A DNA stretch of 64,000 nucleotides from Omphiscola glabra (Eukaryota > Mollusca > Gastropoda > Lymnaeidae). The DNA lies in NCBI GenBank assembly GCA_964017045.1, contig OZ024796.1, forward strand, positions 19,367,510 through 19,431,509. Reading direction: 5' to 3'. Shown in pieces: positions 55,298-64,000 of the stretch; the stretch's first letter is position 1; every line of letters starts with the position of its first letter. The notes below the pieces were generated by a model, which was not told where the DNA came from, searched no databases, and saw only the letters and a list, made by a program, of their open reading frames with translations. A program made the translations under genes and the position numbers.

Positions 55298-55638
55298 TTT
55301 CGAATATGGATACACATAACATTCTCTATTACATTAGAATATGGAAACATTATATATTATATTAGAATATGGATACCTTCTCTACTACATTAGAAAATGG
55401 ATACATTCTCTATTACATTGTAATATAGATATATTCTCTATAACATAAGCACATGGATACTTTTTATGTTAATTAGAATATGGATACAATCTCTGTTACA
55501 TTAGAATTTTGATACATTTTCTCTTACATTAAAATATGGATAAATTATTTTACATTAGAATATGGATACATTCTCTTTTACATTAAAATATGGATACATT
55601 CTCTATTACATTAGCACATGGATACATTCTCTAGAGAC
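55298..55638. repeat. 28-bp minisatellite, about 12 copies
   Basis: Units AATATGGATACATTCTCTAT plus TACATTAG, with frequent small indels. Confidence 0.92.
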
Positions 55639-56061
55639 GTATACATAAAAAGTATTAATGTATGGTTAAGTTGATTGTCGAACGATTTTGACTAAAACTA
55701 TTTTCCCAAGGCAGCCCTTTGGGATTTCAAGTATTATTTCTCTAAACGTAGTGGACACAATGGGCTTATCTTTGAGGAGGAGCTAGAGTGGCTTTCAAAA
55801 CATCAGTTATAAGAATATGACGTACCAGTGGTCACTGGTTAGCTCCGTCCACTCAAACACGTGACGCCCCTTCGCCTCTTTCTGAGGGATGTCTCAGGGA
55901 TTCCTAAAAATGTCAATGAAGTATTTATGGGATATTTTTATTATAGTTGACAATTTAAGAGAGGCGTGGCTTCCAATGTTTCATTCTGAGCTTATTATTG
56001 TTGAAAGTCCAGCTAATTGTATTTTTTACTTTAATTACACTATCAGAAATGTGGTTTGAAT
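55639..56061. other. unique stretch
   Basis: Nothing recognised. Single-copy AT-rich DNA. Confidence 0.45.
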
Positions 56062-56282
56062 TACCTAACTCTATGAGGAATGTTCCTCGACACACCTAAC
56101 TCTATGTGGAATGTTCCTTGACACACCTAACTCTATGAGGAATGTTTCTCGACACAGCTAACTCTATGAGGAATGTTTCTCGACACACCTAACTTCTATG
56201 AGGAATGTTCCTCGACACACCTAAGTCTGTGAGGAATGTTTCTCGACACAGCAAACTCTATGAGAAATGTTTCTTGACAACT
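56062..56282. repeat. 31-bp minisatellite, 7 copies
   Basis: Units CCTAACTCTATGAGGAATGT plus TCCTCGACACA. Confidence 0.94.
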
Positions 56283-56284
56283 TA

Positions 56285-56570
56285 TCATAGTGTACAGCCA
56301 ATGATAATGTACAGACAATCATAGTGAACATGCAATCATAGTGTACAATCAATCATAGGGTACAGCCAATCATAGGGTACAGCCAATCATAGGGTACAGC
56401 CAATCATAGTGTACAATCAATCATAGTGTACAGACAATCCTAGGGTACAGCCAATCTTAGGGTACATCCAATCATAGTGTACAAACAATCATAGTGTACA
56501 GCCAATCATGGTGTTCAACCACTCATGGTGTACAGCCAATCATAGTGTAGATACAATCATAGTGTGCGTC
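56285..56570. repeat. 17-bp minisatellite, about 17 copies
   Basis: Units CAATCATAGTGTACAGC, directly abutting the unrelated 31-bp array. Confidence 0.94.
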
Positions 56571-57194
56571 ATTTGTAATTTCTTTGTCTATTTTTCTGTA
56601 CACCCTTTCAATTTACCACCATTCATCGATTTATCTCCTACTGAGATCTACAAATCACGTAGATTATTTAATAATTATTTTTTTTATTTGTTGTTTACAT
56701 GCTTTTTGATCACCGACGAAGGCTTTCTGCAGACACGTATGTTGTTTTCTTTAGCCCTCTGTCAGTTTTTACCTTACCTTGTGCTATTTATTTCCACAAC
56801 TTATGACCCATGGGATGCCCTTACTCACCAGCACACGTAAACATTCATTGCCTAGTCACACTCGGCATGGCACCCAACACTACCATTATTTAACACGAGC
56901 AGACGTGGAATAGTAGCCGGCCTTCATCCTGCCAATCAGAGACCCTGGTCAGCGCTGTTTGCTCCCCGTGACGTCATTCAATAGGGCAGCCCACGGTGTC
57001 GGTTTTGTTAGCAATCAATTTGCCGGTGAAAGGATAATCCTTAGCCTCTGTTTACACACTCATATCAGCATCACTAAAGTTCCGTCATACAACATTTATA
57101 CAACATCATGACGTCATGTTGTAAGTAACTATGCCTAAGTCATCGCCTTTAATGTTTATGTGTAGTTTTGTCAAGGTAGCTGATACAGCATAAT
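56571..57194. other. unique stretch
   Basis: A plus frame of 110 codons (56508-56840) begins in the 17-bp array and has hydrophobic segments (about residues 20-35 and 55-95), but no recognised family, so a gene cannot be claimed. Confidence 0.4.
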
Positions 57195-58232
57195 GAGACA
57201 GTGTTATAGTACTGACTTAAGTCAATCTACAGCTAGCTGAGACAATGTTATAGTACTGACTTAAGTCAATCTACAGCTAGCCGAGACAATGTTATAGTAC
57301 TGACTTAAGTCAATCTACAGCTAGCTGAGACAATGTTAATGTACTGACTTAAGTCAATCTACAGCTAGCCGAGACAATGTTAATGTACTGACTTAAGTCA
57401 ATCTACAGCTAGCTGAGACAATGTTAATGTACTGACTTAAGTCAATCTACAGCTAGCTGAGACAATGTTAATGTACTGACTTAAGTCAATCTACAGCTAG
57501 CTGAGACAATGTTAATGTACTGACTTAAGTCAATCTACAGCTAGCTGAGACAATGTTAATGTACTGACTTAAGTCAATCTACAGCTAGCTGAGACAATGT
57601 TAATGTACTGACTTAAGTCAATCTACAGCTAGCCGAGACGATGTTAATGTACTGACTTAAGTCAATCTACAGCTAGCTGAGACAATGTTATAGTACTGAC
57701 TTAAGTCAATCTACAGCTAGCTGAGACAATGTTACAGTACTGACTTAAGTCAATCTACAGCTAGCTGAGACAATGTTACAGTACTGACTTAAGTCAATCT
57801 ACAGCTAGCTGAGACAATGTTACAGTACTGACTTAAGTCAATCTACAGCTAGCCGAGACAATGTTAATGTACTGACTTAAGTCAATCTACAGCTAGCTGA
57901 GACAATGTTATAGTACTGACTTAAGTCAATCTACAGCTAGCTGAGACAATGTTATAGTACTGACTTAAGTCAATCTACAGCTAGCCGAGACAATGTTAAT
58001 GTACTGACTTAAGTCAATCTACAGCTAGCTGAGACAATGTTAATGTACTGACTTAAGTCAATCTACAGCTAGCTGAGACAATGTTAATGTACTGACTTAA
58101 GTCAATCTACAGCTAGCTGAGACGATGTTACAGTACTGACTTAAGTCAATCTACAGCTAGCCGAGACAATGTTACAGTACTGACTTAAGTCAATCTACAG
58201 CTAGCTGAGACAATGTTACAGTACTGACTAAA
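57195..58232. repeat. 44-bp minisatellite, about 23.5 copies, highly homogeneous
   Basis: Each unit contains the 12-base palindrome TGACTTAAGTCA and CAATCTACAGCTAGC. Variation is almost limited to three places: TTATAG/TTAATG/TTACAG, GCTGAG/GCCGAG and GACAAT/GACGAT. The TTA variants occur in runs. Confidence 0.98.
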
Positions 58233-58312
58233 GTAAGAAATATATGATACTGAGAAAAGGCTAACACTACTGTCAATGACTTCATAAAAAAACCTCACCC
58301 ATGTGAATGTCA

Positions 58313-58440
58313 TTGGTAACTCTGACCCGTGAGAAGATCGTTGATAGATCTGACCTGTTAAATGATCGTTGATAGGTCTGCCCCGTGAGAAGGTCGTTCA
58401 TAGGTATGACCTGTGGAAAGGTCATTGATGTTCTGACCGG
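58313..58440. repeat. ~29-bp tandem, about 4.5 copies
   Basis: Units GACCCGTGAGAAGATCGTTG plus ATAGATCT, diverged. Confidence 0.82.
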
Positions 58441-59372
58441 TGCAAAGTTGATTGAATCGAGCGCTTCAATAATCCATCACTTGATGAGGTTAAGGTCAAA
58501 GGTTATGACTTTACATGACAAGGGTGGTCAATGATTAGTCAATGGCTTATGCTGAGTCTGTCCGTCTATTCGCTACATGAAACCCACATAAGATATTCTA
58601 ATCATAAATATAAAGACTGTGTCTCAGGGTCCAGTCAAACACTGGACACTAATGCTTCGTCTTTTTATTAGTCTCGAGTAAATGGATCTTTTCATTGGAC
58701 GAAAAGGCTTCTGGTGTCAGTCTTGGCCATTTAAATGCCTGGCAACTTTAGCACCTCTCTAATTTAGGACCACGGAGGACATCATATAAACTGTAAATAC
58801 AGTTCTTATTTAATGGTATAACTGTAACAGGAATAGGTCTACCCTAGAAATGGCGAAACAAATTGATAAGTTAGTATTAACTACATTGACAAATTAAAGA
58901 AATAAGTCTAGAAATGAGGTTTATTGGTGAATGTTGCCATAAAGAGGTGGAGAAATGTGTCAAGTCATTGATAAATGAGCGTATCAGGATATAGTCGAGG
59001 CATCAAATGGAAATTATGTTTAATGGTACATGCTACCAATTATGAACATCCTAAAGCTTATGTGTCTAATGATAATATTAGAAAATTACGAGACATTTCA
59101 ATATATTTAATTATTCTGTTCTAGATATACAACAAGACACGTGGTTCTCTACTTCAGACATACAGTGTAAGATCTGCAATTAGTTTATGTTTGTTGTTTG
59201 TATCACAATGGCGAGCGATTAGCTTTAAAGGTTATAAGATAGAAAGCTAAGTGGTATTTTCATGACGCTATAATAATTGATTATCTAATACCTTTAACTG
59301 TGGAGTCCACACTGTTCAACATTGTAGGTACAGTTACTTCTGGCCTCCTTGTCTTATCTTTGTAGGTAGAAC
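58441..59372. other. longest array-free unique stretch
   Basis: About 930 bp of single-copy AT-rich DNA. No open frame, splice motif chain or transposon was recognised. Confidence 0.5.
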
Positions 59373-59544
59373 CAGTGGAGTAGCTAGGGCTAGTACTACC
59401 CGGGGCAGGAAAATAATTTTGCCGCTCCCCTTACTTCAAAGAAACGCTGGAGTTGGCCAAAAAATGGCCGCCTCTGTATAAACAGAAAGAAATAAGTGCC
59501 GCCCTGGATAGAACGTCCCCCACCCCCTTTTTCCTACGCTACTG
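59373..59544. mobile_element. hAT-type MITE, older copy
   Basis: Starts CAGTGGAGTAGCTAGGG and ends CCTACGCTACTG (inverted CAGTAGCGTAGG), imperfect terminal inverted repeats of the common CAGTGGCGTAGC type. Flanks GGTAGAAC (59365-59372) and GGTAGAGC (59545-59552) form an 8-bp duplication with one mismatch. 172 bp, no transposase. Confidence 0.85.
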
Positions 59545-59552
59545 GGTAGAGC

Positions 59553-60061
59553 TCGCTTTGGTCTCTATTTTTTTTGTTGCTATGACGTCAACAAATATTT
59601 ATAAAGATAACTTTTAATAAAGGCCTCGAAACGTCTGGTAGCTTGGCATATCAAAGACAGTGTAAGCCACCAAAACTCTGATAAATACATGGAGTATAGG
59701 CCTTGAGAGTTCCCTGGTAACAAGGGCCCACAATAATATTGGACATTTTTAGAGTTTGGCTTTGAAGATCGCTCGAGGTCACGGCTGAACTTGGATGCCG
59801 GCAAGCCAAGATTAATACGATCGATGGATCGGGCCCAAAAGTTGACAGCATACACTGAGTTATCACCCTTGCCACAAGGAACTTAATTGTTATAATTTTG
59901 ACCCATATGGCGACTGGAGTTGAACCCCCCCCCCCCCCCCCCCGGGGCCGCGGAGAAAGTCACATGATTGTTCGTCTCTCTTGAACAAACTATAAAAAAA
60001 TGGCGTCACGCTAAAGAACATAGAAATCAAAATTTTCTCTGAGTAAAATATTTACACGACT
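59553..60061. other. unique stretch with C19 run
   Basis: 59600-59880 has more balanced composition and a minus frame of 91 codons that I cannot identify. C19 followed by G4 lies at 59925-59947. Confidence 0.45.
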
Positions 60062-60475
60062 TGAATGACGCTTACATCTACTGACTGGTGTGACGCTTAC
60101 ATCAACTGACTGGTGTGACGCTTACATCTACTGACTGGTGTGACGCTTACATCAACTGACTGGTGTGACGCTTACATCTACTGACTGGTGTGACGCTTAC
60201 ATCTACTGACTGGTGTGACGCTTACATCTACTGACTGGTGAGACGCTTACATCTACTGACTGGTGTGACGCTTTTATCTACTGACTGGTGTGACGCTTAC
60301 ATCAACTGACTGGTGTGACGCTTACATCTACTGACTGGTGTGACGCTTACATCTACTGACTGGTGAGACGCTTACATCTACTGATTGGTGAGACGCTTAC
60401 ATCTACTGATTGGTGTGACGCTTACATCTAATGACTAATGTGACTCTTAATCTACTGACTCGTGTGATGATAACA
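60062..60475. repeat. 25-bp minisatellite, about 16 copies
   Basis: Units TGACGCTTACATCTACTGAC plus TGGTG, very uniform, decaying after 60390. Confidence 0.96.
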
Positions 60476-60559
60476 TCAACAACGACTCCTTATATCTGAA
60501 GACTATGACTTTCCAGGCATTTGTGCCCAATATTTGTCGATTGGTTCTCTTATTAGGTC

Positions 60560-60830
60560 TAAGGTTTGACTAAGCTCCTTTCAAGTTTGTCTTAAATTTC
60601 TATTAAGCTTTTCTCTGGTTGGTCTTATGTTTGTTTTTTGAGTTTGTCTTCAGTTCGTGTTCATTTTCTTTAAAGTATGTCTTAAATTCTTCATAAATTT
60701 GTCTTAAATTCCTATTAATTTTCTCTTAAAGTTCTTTTAAGGTGCCTTAAGTTTGACTTAGGCTTGTCTTAAATTTGAGTAATGATTCTTTTTTAAAGTT
60801 AGTCCTTAATTTGTCTTAAGTTTGTCAGTT
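60560..60830. repeat. degenerate CTTAAATTTGT-based repeat
   Basis: Recurring GTCTTAAATTTG and AAGTTTGTCTT words without a fixed period. Confidence 0.75.
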
Positions 60831-60927
60831 CTGCCGGGCCAATTTTGCCTGTGGTTCGGCTTTGCTGAAAATCAATTAAGTTTTATGTGTAACCCGTCAG
60901 AGTGGTTATTACCACCGACAGCCCTGT

Positions 60928-61172
60928 TTCGTAGTGATTAGATGAGTGCTACACCGTGTCGTAGTGATAAGATGAGTGCTACACTGTGTCGTAGGGATAA
61001 GATGAGTGCTACACTGTGTCGTAGTGATAAGATGAGTGCTACACTGTGTCGTAGTGATAAGATGAGTGCTACACTGTGTCGTAGTGATAAGATGAGTGCT
61101 ACACTGTGTCGTAGTGATAAGATGAGTGCTATACTGTGTCGTAGTGATAAGATGAGTGCTACACTGTGTTGT
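60928..61172. repeat. 30-bp minisatellite, 8 copies
   Basis: Units GATAAGATGAGTGCTACACT plus GTGTCGTAGT. Thirty is a multiple of three, giving a Met-Ser-Ala-Thr-Leu-Cys-Arg-Ser-Asp-Lys frame that is not a gene. Confidence 0.96.
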
Positions 61173-61264
61173 CGTTTAGCTCGTGCTTCCAGAGTCCAGG
61201 TTCATGAAAACCTTTGTTAAACATGAAAATGTGCACGTGATATCATCATATGAGTTGATTCAAA

Positions 61265-61375
61265 CGTGTCTTTTGTACCCTAAATTTCTCTTGTTATCTG
61301 TAACTTAGATTGCTCTTGTTCTTTGTACCTTAGATTGCTTTTGTTATTTTTACCCTAGATCGCTTCCACTTTTCT
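61265..61375. repeat. ~33-bp tandem, about 3.5 copies
   Basis: Units TTTGTACCTTAGATTGCTCT plus TGTTAT, diverged. Confidence 0.82.
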
Positions 61376-61489
61376 CACATAGATTTCGCCTAATATATCA
61401 AATTTCTATGTTAAATGTTAGATCACAATTCTATGTGCAAACTTAACCCCTGTCCGTCCAAGTTGATGCCAACCAGCGAAGCTGGCGTA

Positions 61490-61748
61490 TAATCATAGAT
61501 AAGACACGATAAGATGAGATAAGATCATAATTTATTGAACAAAATAAGTAGACATGTTTTTAATGACATTTTATATTTTGCCATTTCAGCTAATAGATCA
61601 ATACATATTTATAAAGACAACATTTTTTTACAAGTAGAACACATTGAAAACAAGACATCTATTGTATTTCTCTACCGTAAAAATAAGCTCATATATAAAA
61701 AAAAAATAAAAAACTTCATTCACATAGTTACACGAATTACTTAATACA
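61490..61748 (-). mobile_element. 3' untranslated tail of the LINE at 61749-63800
   Basis: Lies immediately after the LINE stop codon on the minus strand and ends in a GATAAGA-type microsatellite (61497-61530), a usual LINE 3' tail. Confidence 0.55.
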
Positions 61749-62231
61749 TCATTCATTTATAATTGTTTGTAACGCCGAGGGAGCACGCTCGTAATTTATT
61801 TCAAAACTGGGAGCTAAATAATTTGTATACATTTCGATCCTAACTTTAAGACAAAAAAGTCACCCCGATCTAGCCGATCTGAAGTATCTGTGATGAAGTG
61901 GGTGGGATGTGTCATAAAATTTTATTTTTAGATCTACAACAGCCTTTTCCCTTCAAATAGCTCTTTAAGTGAAGGATGTGTCAGTTCGTGTAGTGTTATT
62001 ATATCTCTTGATCAGTCTATTTAATCGGTGATTGATGTCAGACGATGAATTTCCACACCAGCAGGTAATACTGAAGTATAGTAGGCTTTTAGTTGTTGCA
62101 CGGTGGAATAAGTTAATAACTGGTTTATTTACGCCAAAATTGTAAACATTTTTGAGATGAAAATGTCTTTGACTGCATTTTTAAAAAAAAAAACAGAATT
62201 CGTCTGTGTTCATGCCTTGTTAGCTTATTAT

Positions 62232-62480
62232 TAATGGTGACACCTAGGTACTTATATGTCTCTACTTGCTGTATATGGTGACTCCTAGGTACTTATATGT
62301 CTCTACTTGCTCTATATGGTGACTCCTAGGTACTTATATGTCTCTAATTGTTCTATATGGTGACACCTATATACGTATATGTCTCTACGTTCTCTATATG
62401 GTGACACCTATGTACTTATATGTCTCTACTTGCTCTACATGGTGACACCTATAGATTATATGTCTCCACATGTTCTATAT
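62232..62480. repeat. 41-bp minisatellite derived from the LINE YKYLGV motif, 6 copies
   Basis: Units GTGACACCTAGGTACTTATA plus TGTCTCTACTTGCTCTATATG. On the minus strand each unit reads QVETYKYLGVTI, the conserved motif following the catalytic box of this same LINE. Forty-one is not a multiple of three, so the frame is lost after one copy. Confidence 0.93.
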
Positions 62481-62686
62481 GGTGATTATTTATTGTGATA
62501 TCTGCAATAGGGTGATTCCCCCTTTTTATACATTTAACTGAAGAAAATGTTCATGGCACCAACTGATAGTGTTTGTTACTAGGTTGCGGTATAAGCTTTC
62601 CTCTTGAGATATTAAGTCAACGATAGAGGAATCATCAGCAAATGTAATGATTGGAACGGTGTTGCTTGGACTTTGTACTTCATTGT

Positions 62687-63685
62687 TCTAAAGTGTATAC
62701 AGGACAGGGGGGAGAACTCATGTTCTATAGTGTATACAGGACAGGGGAGAGAACTCATGTTCTATAGTGTATACAGGACAGGGGAGAGAACTCATGTTCT
62801 ATAGTGTATACAGGACAAGGGGGAGAACTCATGTTCTATAGTGTATACAGGACAGGGGGAGAAATGTTCTATAGTGTATACAGGACAGGGGGGAGAACTC
62901 ATGTTCTATAGTGTATACAGGACAGGGGGGAGAACTCATGTTCTGTAGTGTATACAGGACAGGGGAGAGAACTCATGTTCTATAGTGTATACAGGACAGG
63001 GGGGAGAACTCATGTTCTATAGTGTATACAGGACAGGGTGGAGAACTCATGTTCTATAGTGTATACAGGACAGGGGAGAGAACTCATGTTCTATAGTGTA
63101 TACAGGACAGGGGGGAGAACTCATGTTCTATAGTGTTTACAGGACAGGGGGGAGAACTCATGTTCTATAGTGTATACAGGACAGGGGAGAGAACTCATGT
63201 TCTATAGTGTATACAGGACAGGGGGGAGAACTCATGTTCTATAGTGTTTACAGGACAGGGGGGAGAACTCATGTTCTGTAGTGTATACAGGACAGGGGAG
63301 AGAACTCATGTTCTATAGTGTATACAGGACAGGGGAGAGAACTCATGTTCTATAGTGTATACAGGACAGAGGGAGAGAACTCATGTTCTATAGTGTATAC
63401 AGGACAGGGGGGAGAACTCATGTTCTATAGTGTATACAGGACAGGGGGAGAACTCATGTTCTATAGTGTATACAGGACAGGGGGGAGAACTCATGTTCTA
63501 TAGTGTATACAGGACAGGGGAGAGAACTCATGTTCTATAGTGTATACAGGACAGAGGGAGAACTAATGTTCTATAGTGTATACAGGACAGGGGGGAGAAC
63601 TCATGTTCTATAGTGTATACAGGACGGGGGGAGAACTCATGTTCTATAGTGTATACAGGACAGGGGAGAGAACTCAGTCTTGTGG
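62687..63685. repeat. 37-bp minisatellite derived from the LINE PQG/VLSP motif, about 27 copies
   Basis: Units GTTCTATAGTGTATACAGGA plus CAGGGGGGAGAACTCAT, with G5/G6/GAGAG variants of nearly constant length. On the minus strand a unit reads VLPPVLYTL-stop-N or VLSPVLYTL, matching the reverse-transcriptase motif whose single-copy flanks (PQGxVLSP to the right, NEVQSPSNTVP to the left) border the array. Confidence 0.95.
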
Positions 63686-63847
63686 CCCTCTGGTACCTTA
63701 CTTCTCTGGTTAATGATATGTGGTCAAGGCCATTGACCTTGACATATTGTTATGATAATCGATCTTCACTTTGAATTATTGTTTGAACAATGGAATTATC
63801 TGATTTTTCTCTTTAGCTTATGACTCCATCAAAGTTTCTAGCTTGCA

Positions 63848-64000
63848 AATGTCCAATTGGACTGCAACTTCATCTACCAACGAAATGGACTATGTTCTAT
63901 TGGACTGCAACTTCATCTACCAACGAAATGGACTATGTTCTATTGGACTGCAACTTCATCTACCAACGAAATGGACTATGTTCTATTGGACTGCAACTTC
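63848..64000. repeat. 43-bp minisatellite running off the window, 3.5 copies seen
   Basis: Units ATTGGACTGCAACTTCATCT plus ACCAACGAAATGGACTATGTTCT, identical in the copies seen. Continues beyond base 64000. Confidence 0.95.

Larger units (their letters stand above)
61749..63800 (-). mobile_element. decayed LINE with two internal minisatellites
   Basis: Reading right to left: a PQG-type motif, GPQD-stop-VLSPVLYT, lies at about 63651-63688. Then, after a long array, come NTVPIITFADDSSIVDLISQ, with the catalytic FADD at 62628-62642, and SWCHEHFLQLNV. The YKYLGV motif follows in an array (62232-62480), then NNKLTRHEHR. Last are YDTSHPLHHRYFRSARSG (61861-61914) and MYTNYLAPSFEINYERAPSA to a stop at 61749-61751. 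The order and the terminal SHPL...R...S motif fit CR1/L2/Rex-type LINEs. Stops and shifts show that it is inactive. Confidence 0.85.

Overview
This window looks like non-coding, repeat-dominated DNA from an animal nuclear genome. A mollusc, most likely a heterobranch or pulmonate gastropod, is my best guess. The basis is AT-rich sequence, decayed non-LTR retrotransposons (LINEs), tRNA-headed SINEs, hAT-type miniature transposons including a SPIN-like copy (a family reported from several vertebrates and also from a pond snail), and Penelope/retrozyme-style hammerhead-like motifs. The species assignment is inference. I found no bacterial operon, rRNA gene, canonical tRNA gene, CRISPR array or intact host protein gene.

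The dominant feature is tandem repetition. I count more than 70 separate minisatellite arrays with units of about 11 to 74 bp, almost all with different unit sequences. Summing my hand-drawn boundaries, they cover roughly half of the 64 kb. The largest are an 18-bp array at 24478-26780, a 43-bp array at 27905-29045, a 33-bp array at 44320-45498, a very homogeneous 44-bp array at 57195-58232, a 41-bp array at 12918-13935 and a 37-bp array at 62687-63685. Nearly all long open frames lie inside these arrays and follow from the unit length rather than from coding.

Transposon remnants sit between and inside the arrays. LINE fragments with readable reverse-transcriptase or RNase H motifs are at 6044-6368, 29575-30010, 34030-35080 (minus), 35503-35872, 39355-40690, 46598-47098 and 61749-63800 (minus). 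SINE copies are at 24138-24312, 51744-52185 and 54612-55025. hAT-type miniature elements are at 38439-38624 (SPIN-like), 43911-44074 and 59373-59544. Several of these interrupt older arrays.

The most interesting observation is that some minisatellites can be traced to the transposon that seeded them. Inside the decayed LINE at 61749-63800, one conserved reverse-transcriptase segment (the PQG..VLSPVLYTL region) has become the 37-bp array and a second one (VETYKYLGVTI) has become a 41-bp array. Inside the SINE at 51744-52185 an 11-bp segment has become a six-fold array. This suggests a local tandem-amplification process that acts on arbitrary unique DNA and could explain the many unrelated arrays here. 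The only gene-like signal is a promoter/first-exon candidate at 4211-4380 (E-box, CCAAT, TATA-like box, splice donor), held with low confidence.
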